This document shows, piece by piece, positions 1-11,000 of a stretch of 64,000 bases of DNA. This DNA is from Gongronella butleri (lineage: Eukaryota; Mucoromycota; Mucoromycetes; Mucorales; Cunninghamellaceae). The notes beneath the pieces were generated by a model that had not been told where the DNA came from, made no database searches, and was given only the letters and a program-made list of their open reading frames with translations. The translations under genes and the position numbers were made by a program. Each line of letters begins with the position of its first letter. Within the stretch, counting starts at the first letter, position 1. The stretch covers positions 124,001 to 188,000 of the forward strand of contig JAIWZP010000035.1 of NCBI GenBank assembly GCA_025201375.1, written 5' to 3'.

Positions 1-496
1 TAAAAATGCTGTTATTGTGATTTTCTCGATTTCAAGTTCGTCGCGTTCTGGGCGAAACTTGTACCTTGGAAAGAGACGCGCTTGGGCATCATTTCTTACT
101 CGCTGAGCTGAGCTGATCGATACACTTTTACTCTGGTACAAGGGCGATCAAAGATTTTAACCCCCGATTTACACAGCAATGGATCATGTTGCAGGTATTC
201 CGACGCCTCTCTTTTCCAAGAAAACGAAAAATCAGAGGTCGAACGGGCCATTGCCGCGAGAAGCAGTGTACTGGCTGCTGCGATGTAACATGATTATGAT
301 ATGCTGTAAATATGCATTTCTGTGCATTTACGATATTTATCGCAACGAAAAACACAGCCCGCCCTTTCATCACGACGTGGCCCAGCCAGCCAAGAGTGCA
401 ATGGCATCAAAAGCAAGATAAATTTTTTATTAAATTGGTAAAAACACGTACAAAACGAAATTTGAGAGAAAATGAAGCATATGGCGCGCGGTTTGC
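1..496. other. Intergenic, no gene seen
   Basis: AT-rich sequence downstream of the Sec9-like gene, which ends at 497 on the minus strand. Only short open frames without recognisable domains are present. It probably holds the 3' UTR and terminator of that gene; no specific signal is clear. Confidence 0.6.
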
Positions 497-1743
497 TTAG
501 TTGATCTTGTCGAGTTTGAAGGTGGTGGTATGCAGTTTGGTACTAATGGGGTCGACCTTGCTATTGAGTCTGTCGATCATTCCGTTTTGGCTATCGAGTT
601 CCTGGTTCATGGTGAGGGCCATGTTTTTGAGGCGCGACGTGGCACCGCCGAGCAAGTCCAGGTTCTGGTCAATCTCATCTTCGACCTGGTCGTCTTCCGA
701 GTCGGCGTCCATCTGGTAGCGGTTGCGGTCGCTCTGCGTACGGCCGCGTCTGTATCCGGCATTGGCGCTGACGCGCTCGTTGCGGCGATTCGCCTCCTCG
801 ATGCGTGCATTGGACTCGTACTCGAATTGGCGTGTTCGATCGCGCTCGGCCATGTGCTCCGCCTGCTCCGCCTGCAGCTTCTCGATCTCGCGCTGACGGC
901 GCGCATTCTTGTTGAACGGGTTCTTCACCACAGGGATGAAGATGGAGCGATTCAGCTGCTTGAGCTCGTCTGCGTGCGACGCGGCACGGTCAGAGTGCGC
1001 CTTGGCAAGATCCAAGTTGCGGTTCACGTTGGCCAATTGCGCTAAAAAGTGGGAGAAAAAAAAAAGATGAGTAAAAATGGAGTAAAATTGAAAGATTCTC
1101 CCCCTTTTTTTTCTCGAAACTCTCTCTTACAAGATTGCTGGCCGAGCATGTTCATCGACTGCGAAGCGCTATCCTCAGCCTCACGGATCTTTTGCAGGGC
1201 ATTGCGTGTGCTTTGTAGCGATTCTTGCTTGGTGTCGTAGATTTGGCGCTTGATGTTGCCCACCTCCTCGTCCTCCTCGTCCTCGTAGTATTTTTTGCGG
1301 CGGCTGTAGCCCTCGTCGGCGGAGGGGGCGCTATTGCCGCCATTGTTGCCATAGCCACCGGCCGCAGCGCCACTGTTGGCGCCAGCAAAAAGGTCCTGAC
1401 GATTTTGAGTGTCGTTGCGGGCGGGTGCACTGCCGTATCGTCCACCAGCGGCAGCGCCATTGCCGTAGCCACTGCTGGGGGCATTGCCATAGCCATTGGA
1501 AGGCGCATTGCCATAGCGACCACCGCCATTTCTGCCGGCATCATAGTCGTTGTTAGGATACCGGTTGTTGGACGGGTACCGGTCGGCAGGGTTGGCGTCC
1601 TTTTGGTCGTACGTGTTGTAGCGGCCGCCGCCGTACGACGATCCGTTGCTGCTGGCGCTCGTATACGTCGAGTCCGTTGTTGCCGAAGCACCATCAAAAG
1701 GGTTTGTCGAGTCTTGCTGCTTGTCCTTCTTTTTCCAAAACAT
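497..1743 (-). CDS. SEC9: Sec9/SNAP-25-family t-SNARE (Qb+Qc)
   Basis: Two exons, 1743..1131 and 1041..497, joined by a GT-AG intron (1130..1042), give 385 aa. The start at 1743 (MFWKKKDK) is chosen because the upstream in-frame extension is only poly-Phe from a T-run. The N-terminal half is low-complexity Gly/Tyr/Asn/Ala with GYGNAPS-type repeats and an NPF tripeptide near residue 18, a possible EH-domain ligand. Two SNARE helices follow: one ends exon 1 and continues into exon 2 around the zero-layer glutamine (LGQQSSQL), and a C-terminal one runs from DQVEDEIDQNLDLLGG to the end with Q in MNQELDSQ. There is no transmembrane segment, as expected for SNAP-25/Sec9 proteins. By family knowledge it forms the exocytic SNARE complex with syntaxin (Sso) and synaptobrevin (Snc) at the plasma membrane. 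The double-helix layout is seen; the partners are inferred. Confidence 0.85.
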
Positions 1744-2002
1744 GATGAAGACGAAAAAAAAGTGGGCGATAAAAAAAAAAAGAGTGAAGAAGAAAAAAAA
1801 AAAAAAAAAGAAGGACAGAGAGTCGTTCAATTTTCTTCAAATTGCAAAAAGTATAATTAGCTCGGGATTTGATTGGCCGCCTTTTTTGGAGCTTGGCACG
1901 GCGATTGCCTTTTTGAGCCTCGATGCATGATCGAGGCTTTTTATGAGGGGAAGCCAAAAAAAAGGGGGGGGAGGAAAAAGAACCTCGCTTTTTATTACTT
2001 GT

Positions 2003-4625
2003 TTAGCGGCTGCCGAACCATCCGCCTGATTTCTTGTCGTCTGCACCCTTTTGCTCAATGACGATCTTGCAGAGTCGGCGCTTTGGGGATGTCTTGTCGA
2101 CGGTGACGCGCACTTTTCCGCCATCGACGACGTCGTCATTCTCGTGGGCCTTTGCGATCAAATTGACGACCTTGCGCTCGACCTCGTATTTGATGCTGCG
2201 CGCGCCGTAGCGGATATTGTAGCCGCGAGCCAGCATGTCAACGACCTCGGGGTCCCAGGTCAGCGTGATGCCATGGCGCGAGTGCGACTTGTCTGCCCAG
2301 CGCGTCAATTCACGCTCGGTGATGTCGCGCAGCTCGTCGTCGCTAAATGGCAGGAAAAAAAGCACCTCGTTGATGCGGCCCAGGAATTCGTCGCGCCGGA
2401 AATGGTCGTACAGGATCGGGTAGATGGTCTTTTCGATAAATTTGCGCGACAAGGACAGATGGCCTTCATCTGAACTGCTGTCTAGCTCTTCGTCCTCGTC
2501 ACTGGCATTGAGCGTCATGGCTCCCGTGGCTGACGCCGTGCCCGTTGTCTGCGCATCCGACGACACCGACGCCTCCAGCCGCAGCAGCTCGGCCTCGTCT
2601 GCAATCTCGTGCTGCGCCAGGTTTGACGTCATGATAAAAATAGCATCCTTGCACTCCACCGTCGTCCCCTTGCCGTCCGTGATCCGTCCCTCGTCAAACA
2701 ATTGTAGTGTCACCGTCAGCACGTCCGGATGCGCCTGAAAATCACATAAAAAATGAGCAATTAATTCAATATCTTGCCTTTTTTTTTCCACAATTTGCGT
2801 CAAAACGCGACAATCAGTCGTCCAATGGCACTGCGTCGTCCTGATCCGTCATTGTGCCATTACCTTTTCCACTTCATCCAGCAGTACTACCGCGTTGGGG
2901 CCTGAGAATGGGAACAAACAAGATGAAATCATCATCAGAAAGAGCTCAAAACCCCCATTTGGGCGCGATTTCTCCAGATTTCTCGCGTGACTTACACTCT
3001 TTCAGCTTCTCTGTCAATTGACCTCCTTCGTCATAACCCACATAGCCGGGCGGTGAGCCGATGAAACGCGACACGTCGTGCTGATCGCGTAAAAAAAAAA
3101 AAAAATGTCACTACGCGCTTTTTGTGAGACAATCAGGCTTACCTTGTGCTGGAATTCACTCATGTCAATGCGGATGAAGCCCTTGTCCAAGTTCTTGCCG
3201 TGCAAATAATTGGCCAAGGCTTGTAAAAAAAAAAAAAAAAAAAAGAGCAATTAAAACCAATTTTGCGTGTAAAGATCAGTGAATTAGACTCACTCTTGGC
3301 AAGTTCCGTCTTGCCTACACCGGAAGAACCACAGAATAAAAAGACCAGCGGATGATCGTCATCTTGCCAGCCGTTCTGCTTGCGGCGGATGGCGCTGGCA
3401 AGCGCATGAATAGGGCCCAGCTGCCCCACAATGCGTTCCTTGAGTGCATCCTCCAATGGGTGCTTTTTGCGATATTCTTTCTCGCGCTTGGCCTGCTCCT
3501 TCTTTTGGTTCTCCAAAAACGCCTCCATGTCGGCGTCAAAGCTCTTTTCCTTGGCTGCAATGGGACCCCGAAAATCAATAAAAATCGATGTTTTGACGAG
3601 TCATGAAGCCATTGGAGTTACCTTTGAGCAGCTCATCAATGTCATGGTGGTGGACGCCCGTGAAGCGTTCCACATAGTACATGTACTCGCGAGGCGTGAA
3701 GCCGTTGGAATTGCGCGCTAGTGGATTGGCCAGATGGTCGAGCAACATGGTGACCACATTGGCATTGCCAATGATGACCGCGTAGTGCAGCGCCGTGTAA
3801 TCGCGGTAGTCGCGGTACGGCATCAATTCGTCGCTGAAATCCTCCTGCCGGATCGCCGCTGCCTGGTGTGTCCGCGGGTAATACTGGTCCTCAAGGTCGG
3901 GATCTGCAAAAAAAAAAAAAAAAAAAAAAGGGAGGTCAGCGACACTTTTTTTCTTTTTTCCATGAACGCGTTGCTCGCCCCTTGTTTCACGCACCAGCGC
4001 CCTTCTCCAAGAGCAACTTGACAGCCAATTCATTGTCTTGGATCACGGCAACTTGCTAAAAAAACGCAAAAAGAAAAAAGAAATCAGTGATTGGACGAAT
4101 TGAGCGCCGCGTAGCACTTTTTTACCAAGGGTGTCCATCCATGGCTATGATGTACGTTCGCATTAAAGTTTGGATCGTCAGCCAATCTATGCAAATCCAA
4201 GCACAGAAAACAAAAAAAAAAGGGGGTGTTGCGCAACGTCAGTTCATTTCACAAGGCTCGCTGATCAACAAAAGGCGACGTGGCCTACTTTTTCAGTGTT
4301 CGCAAATCATTGTGCACGATCAATTGGCATAGGCGGTCGCCTGTGTCTGTGAAAAAAAAATGAAAAAGAGCATAAGCAGCGCAGAAAATGAGCCTCCGTT
4401 ACTCGTACCTTGTGTTTCCAATGCATAGGCACGCTCCCCAAGAGCCGCGACGGCAACGAGGCCAACGGTAGCGGCCGTGACAACGCCAACCCGAAAGTGG
4501 TTGCCATGGCGGTGAACTTGTGTGGGCAGCAAGGCGCGTGGCGACGCGTAAGAAAGCGTGCGAGGTCGCGTGCGCGACGCCGACGTGGGCACACGCAAAA
4601 GTCGTTTGACGCTGTTGCGTAGCAT
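2003..4625 (-). CDS. CLPB: Mitochondrial ankyrin-ClpB disaggregase (Skd3-like)
   Basis: Ten exons (4625..4409, 4346..4289, 4186..4126, 4055..3995, 3903..3622, 3554..3294, 3219..3143, 3080..2996, 2901..2864, 2734..2003) keep one frame and encode about 623 aa. The N-terminus is a basic, Ser/Arg-rich mitochondrial presequence followed by one hydrophobic segment ([18 protein letters not shown]). Ankyrin-type repeats come next ([35 protein letters not shown]). A single AAA+ module follows with Walker [10 protein letters not shown], pore loop GYVGYDEGG, Walker [12 protein letters not shown], sensor 1 MTSN, arginine finger FLGRINE and sensor 2 GARSIK, plus the C-terminal ClpB D2-small domain. An acidic Ser/Asp-rich insertion lies between sensor 1 and the C-terminal lobe. 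Ankyrin plus one ClpB ring is the layout of metazoan CLPB/Skd3, an intermembrane-space disaggregase; Hsp78 has two rings and no ankyrins. The second acceptor is a six-base NAG tandem, so two residues are uncertain. Confidence 0.85.
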
Positions 4626-5063
4626 AGTGAGAGAGGCAACGTCAGCAAAGAGAGACAAGGGTCAAAAGAAAAGAAAAAAAGAAAAAAGGTGCATATCTGT
4701 TTTTTTTCTCGTTTTTTATTTTAAAACACGTTTCTTTATGGCAATGCGTCCTTTTTTTTTTTTGCCCCTTCTTTTGCTTTTGGATTTCATAGGGGTAATT
4801 GACACCCTCTTGTGCTATCTTAGCCTATTACATTGTATGATTTTGTGGGATGATGGACGGATTTTGGCATAAAAAGTGCCGAATGGGCAGGGCTAAAAGC
4901 GCAGTGAGTCTGGGGTCAGGGGGTTGGACGCGGTGATCATGCTGAACAAAAGCGGAGTCCACGCCCTCCGAGCTTTCCTTTTCCCTCTTTTTTTCAGTTT
5001 CACCTTTTTTTTTTCTCTTTTTTTTCTTCTTTTTGCTCGTTTCCCACCCTTTCCACCTGGCTC
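4626..5063. promoter_or_regulatory. Divergent promoter region
   Basis: This 438-bp gap separates the start of the Skd3-like gene (minus) from the start of the Rav1-like gene (plus), so it must carry both 5' regions. It contains several long T-rich runs on the plus strand between 4690 and 5040, common in fungal promoters. No specific factor site is recognised. Confidence 0.5.
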
Positions 5064-8000
5064 ATGTTGTTAGGCCAAGTATGCACAGGGCAGGTGAACC
5101 CCTTTGAGCACGCTTTGCATAGCTTCCTGTGCAACGACACTCGCTATATTGTAAGTCTTGCCCCACTTTTGAAACCAAACGACACGCTCACCTTTGTTTT
5201 ATAAAGGTATACGCCTCGGGTGACAAGGTCGTTGTTCACGCAGATCCCAACCTGTACGTCCAGACGCTTCATACCTGCGCGCCCAATACCCTTATCACCG
5301 CCATCACAAGCAACTCGGCAAAGAGACAGGTAAAAAAAGACTTCCTGGACAGCAAAACGACCGATTGGACGTGTCACTCCCCGCCCTTTTTATCCCGCTC
5401 AACTCTTTGCCCTTTTTTTTCGCCTCGTTTAGCTGGCCGTCGCCTACGATGCCTTTGTGGAGCTATTTGAACTGGCGACAGACGCGCAATTGGTAAGTTT
5501 TGCAACGTTAACAAGGGCAAAGCTTACCCTGCTCTTTTTTTTTTTTTAGTGGCAATCTGTCACAAGGCTGACCGTTCCTTTCAGAATTGGTTGCCTTGAC
5601 TGGAATGATCAAGGTAAAAAGAAAAAAAACACGTGAACAGCCGCAAAATGGCCAATTTTTCGTTAATTTCGATTTTTTTTTTTTTCAGGGTTGTTGCTGA
5701 TTGCCGGCGACTCGCTCGCGGTGTGGCACGAGCAGCAGGGACAATGGCAAGAACAATGGTCCGTGTCGCTGCCCAATGCCGTCGTACAAGCTCAATTCTC
5801 ACCCAACGGCATGATTGCCACGGCTGGACACGTAATTTTTTGGTTTACCATTGAGCATCCGAGCGATTGACGTGTTTTCTAGGCCGATCACCTCGTCACC
5901 ATCTGGTACCCCACCAAAGGTAAGCAAGTCGGCCACTGGACGCGTCGCGTTGCCTTTTTTTCACACGCCTACCCCCTTTTATTTCTTCTTTTTTTTCAGA
6001 CGCCAAGTACGACTTTGTCTTTTTGTCTCACCCGCGCCAGGTGGCCAATTTTGCGTGGAAGCAATTGCCGGCCGAAAGCAGGCAAGTGGAAAGACATAAA
6101 AACGCGCTTTTTTCTTGTTTTTGCGTGTTCTGATCGTGTTTTTATGATAGACCGCAAGACGCGACGCTGTTTACGATGTGCCTAGACGGGGTTGGCCGAT
6201 TCTGGAGCCCGACGGATCTCGACCAGCCGCACCAGTTGTATTTATGCGCAGTGATTGACCCGAGCCAATCCCTTTTAACGGCAGACTCATCCACTGTGAC
6301 GCCGAGCTCCAGTATGGACGGCCTCAGCGACCATGCACGCCACCGTCAGCACCAATTCCACCATCACCAGGAGGAATTCTCTCCCATCCACTACATTGGC
6401 TGCGACGAGCTGCGCGCCACGCTGCACGTACACCAGCTCCGCCAGCAATGTGCCAAACAGTCGCTCACTCTCGATCAACAACTCGACAAGGTCAAGGACC
6501 TCGTCCGTGACACCCCGGATCTGCTTTTCCGCCTCCAGCCCGACGGCTCCATAATCTTTTGGGGCGTCCAGGTAATAAATGAGAGAAAAGAAAATGGGCA
6601 ACTTGGACACGGAAACACTCGGATCTCACCTTTTTTTTTTCTTCTTGTTGCAGCATCTCAACACGTGGCCACGGCGTATCCCACGTACCTTTGTCATGCT
6701 CCGCACAAATCAGGCCATTGCGCCTCTGGACCGTGCCTTTTTCTTGCAGCGCGTCCACATCATGCATGATCACGCCCACATCCAGTCGCTGTGTAAGCCC
6801 AAGGAACGCGTCTAAAAAAAAAATCCTCATTTTATTTTCAATTAGCCACGGTCAAGCCAATGGAATTGTCGCTTATTGGACGCAACCAACACGGCGAATT
6901 GCGATGTTATGGGCTGAATCTCATTGATTTCTTGGATTCGACGCCTTTTGACCCGCAGCTAAGGCTAAAGTACATTTGGTCGGGGCACCAGCAGCCCATT
7001 GCCAATATCCACCAATCATGCACCAGTCGCATCTGCACCATGGGCGTCGACGGGCAGACAAATGTGTGGAAATACAATGTTGACAAGATGACCGGCCAAT
7101 TGATGATGCAATTGCTGCCTGACAGTTCCATGCACCTCTCGGATGCCAAATTCTCCATTCCTATTGACAATGGTAAAAATGGGCAACACTCCAAAATTGA
7201 AAAAAAAAGCGCTCTTTCTAATGGTTTTTTTTTTTGTTTGTTTTGGGCCTCGATGTAGATCGTTTGCTGGCCGTGTACGACGGTCGTCAGGTATTTGTGT
7301 ACGCGTTTGACGCACATGATTGCCACGTGCAACACCATGTCGCGTGCCCTTCCTTTGACAATGATGCGCCATTGTCTTCGCTTCATGTCCGCGCTGTCAT
7401 GACCGACGACGCATCCAATCCTGCGTACATTTTGTTTGGCGTGTCGCAGGTATCACGGTGCATCTACGCATGGCACATTGACACGATTCAGCCTGCGGAT
7501 ACCTCAAGCAATGGCCAGCTGCCGCCCTGCCGCATTTTATATCGTGGCCAACAGGTGATGCCATGGCCCAGCGACCCTGATCTTGTGATTCTCAACGACC
7601 GCTGGGCTGGCAGCACCGCCGCCATGCTTCTGTACGACCTGGCTGTCACTCACAGCAGCGTCATGGCCCTCGCCGTCGCCATTGGGCCAATTTTGTATTT
7701 TTATGCGATTGAAAGCGAACTCGATGATGAAAAGGACATTGAATGGACACAGCTCTACAGCCTCGATACTCGCCTCGACAAGATCACCCAAGTCCGCTGC
7801 ATGAATAATACAATCGCCATTGGTAATACGAAAAAAAATAATGGGAAATGGCCAAAAAGAGGTCAAAGAGGAGCATTGCGCAGCATCTTACCCCGCTTTT
7901 CCAACACGTTTTATCAGTGTCGGAAGACAATGGCAAGCACCAGCTTTCGATTTGGATGGAGATCCGCACAGATATGCAAGCGAGTCAGGTGTTTGCCATG

Positions 8001-11000
8001 GAATTCGAGTAAGAAGCGACCCGAAGCAGAAATGGCACGTGTCTGACTGCGTAATTTTTTGCTCACCACCAGCGAACCTGTTCACGATATGGCTTGGTAC
8101 ATGTCGTCCGACGCGCAAATCTTTCTGGCCGTCGCGTTTGCATCCAAAGTGGCTATTTACGGCCAAGAACGCGCGTCCGAAGTCTCCAATGGCATGGACA
8201 ATTGGATCTTGTACACAGAGGTCCGCATGCATGAGTAAGAATGGCAAAAAAAAAAAAAAAAAAGAAAAGAAAACGCGCCCGCAAGAGAAGATGGTGGTGC
8301 AGTCACTGATTTTTTTTTTTTAGCTATGATGATTCTATTTCAGGTGTTGCATGGGTGGGCAATGGCGTGCTTGTTGTGACGGCAGGCAATCAAGTGCGGT
8401 GCTATGTCAAATGGCTAGCACACCAGGGCGACAATGCGATCAAAACGGATGTACGCGACGCATTTGACGCGACGAGCGTGTTTGACATCTCGTACGTGGC
8501 GAATGGCGCGCTCCCGTTGTACCATCCGCGCTACCTGATCTACTATCTTCTCTGGGACAAGCTCGATCTCATCAATCACATCTTGTTCGCCGTCTATCGC
8601 GCATTGCAAATAGCAGATGACATGGATCTTGGCACAGGCGATGTCCCTGTAGAAATCGCCCCGCCTTACTCGCTCGCGACCGTGTTGGAACTACAAAAGG
8701 CAAGAAAACGAGTATTAAAAAACATTTGTGTCTTATATCTCTCTTTTTTTTTTTTTTTTTGTAGAGTGCAGGCAAGAAAGCGGCGCACAAACAAAGTTAC
8801 GACGCGCTTTTTGACGGCGAAGATGAAAAAACAAGGTAAGAAATGTCGAGATGCATTTCCCACTCAAGTGGTTGACACCCAATTTTTTTCATGTAGTGAC
8901 ATGGACTATGACGATCCAACACGGCCGCTGACGGAGCATGAAGCACAAAAATGCAAGGATTGGCTAAAAGACAGGCAGCTTGTGGGCCTGACCAGTCGCG
9001 ATCAGACACAATTGGTCGCCATGATCGACACCTTTGTCGAGATTTCCAAGCAGGGCGAGTCCCTGGACGACAATGGCGCACGATTCACGGCTTTGATGAA
9101 AAATCACTTTTTGCTCAACCAAATGCTACCCGAGGACCAGCGCAAACAGGACTTGTCGTCGCGCGACATCGCTTATGCGCTGCACAGCGAGTCACAAGTA
9201 AGCGAATCTCGTTTTTTTTTCCATTCTTTTCTTTGTTTTTGACAACCCAGCCTCTGTTTAGGATCTACTGCTGGAGCAATGCTTGGCACAGTGCAACGGC
9301 AAGCTACAATGGCAAGACGCACGATCCATGGGTCTGTTCTTGTGGCTGCAAAAGGCGGACGTGGTGGTAAAATGAGTTGTTTTTATCTGTTTCTGCTGAA
9401 AGTGCGGCTTACACTCAAATTTATTGATGACAGAGAGATCAAATGGAGGCAATAGCGCGCAACACGTACCTTTCCAAGCAGGAGGACAAGGACCCCGTGA
9501 ACTGCACACTGTTTTATTTGGCGTTGAGGAAAAAGGCGCTGCTGCAAAGTTTATGGCGTACCGCGCACTCACACAAGGAGCAGCGCATCATGGTGTCGTT
9601 CCTTGCCAATGATTTTACCGAGCAGCGATGGCAGCGTGCAGCTGCAAAGAACGCATTTGTGCTTCTTGGCAAGCAGCGCTTTGGTAAAAAAAAAATCTTG
9701 TTTTTTATTGATTTTTGCTCATTTTACTGATGTGTGTTTTTTTTTTTAGAATACGCGGCTGCCTTCTTCCTGCTAGCGGACAAGCTGCAGGACTGCGTTA
9801 ATGTCATCTTAAAGCAGCTTCAGGACTATCAGCTAGCCATTGCTATTTGTCGCGTGTATGAAGGTACGAAATGTGAAAATGACGCAGCAAACCGCGACAT
9901 TTTAGCTTAAACCCCCCCCCCTTTTTTTTTAATATTATAGGCGACCACTGCCCGCTGATCAAGGACATCATCCAAAACAAGATGATTCCGCAAGCGCTGG
10001 CCAATGATGACCGTTGGCTGATGATGGTGGGATATTGGCTTCTTGAGCAGCCTTCTGAGGCGGTGCGATCGATGATTGTGCCATTGGGGCAGGTGACAGA
10101 GGCGGCGGCAACGCAGAATGACGAGGCGGCCATGGTCACCGATCCGACGCTGTTCATCTTGTATCAACATGTTAAGCGCATGAGCGCGCATCGCCGTCCA
10201 TCGCTTGATGACATCTCGCCCGATCTCGAATACCTGTTCACTCTCCAGGTCGCACGCTCCTACGAACGCCTCGGCTGCCCGCTGCTCGCCCTCTATATTC
10301 TTACGCAGTACCCACCCATCAAACCACGCCCATCCACGCCAAAACAGCTGCAAAATGGCACAATGGATCTGTTTGCCACTGATGACGCTGCAGACACATC
10401 GCCACCGGCGCCGACCACGTCGCACCGCGCTGCAGACTTGTTTGCATCCGACGACGACGCGTCGGCGACACCTGAAAGCGACATTTTTGCAGAAATGTCC
10501 AAACCCAGCACATCTGATCGTGCCGCCGACTTGTTTGCCTCGGACAATGACATTTTTGCCGATATGCCCAAGCCTACCGCCTCCAACCGCGCAGTGGACC
10601 TGTTTGCGTCCGACGACGACGCGCCACAGGCTCAGGATGACATTTTTGCCGACATGGCGCCTGTTTCATCGCCACCCTTTGACATTGACGACGACGACGA
10701 ACACGACGACCTTTCGGATGGTGACATCGTGCCTGAGACGGTTGGGGACAAGGATCTTTCTAGCTACAAAGCGCTCCTGGTCATCCGGATGTTACAGGTA
10801 AAAGAAGAAATAGTGGAAAAGGACGCGTGTAAACCGCGACAACATCCGCCTTACCGCTCTGGTTTTTTTTTTTTTTTTTTTATATGTAGACGGTGTTCCA
10901 TGGTCTTGCGTCAAATAGTCATTATGCGCCATTTGACGCGACTTTGAGGCACCAGTACCTTCAAAACCGGCAAACCTTGTTTGAATTGGGCGAAAAGCTC

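Noticed and set aside
2003..4625. Fungal Hsp78 or Hsp104
   Set aside because: Only one AAA+ ring is encoded and it is preceded by ankyrin repeats, not by a ClpB N-domain and first ring.
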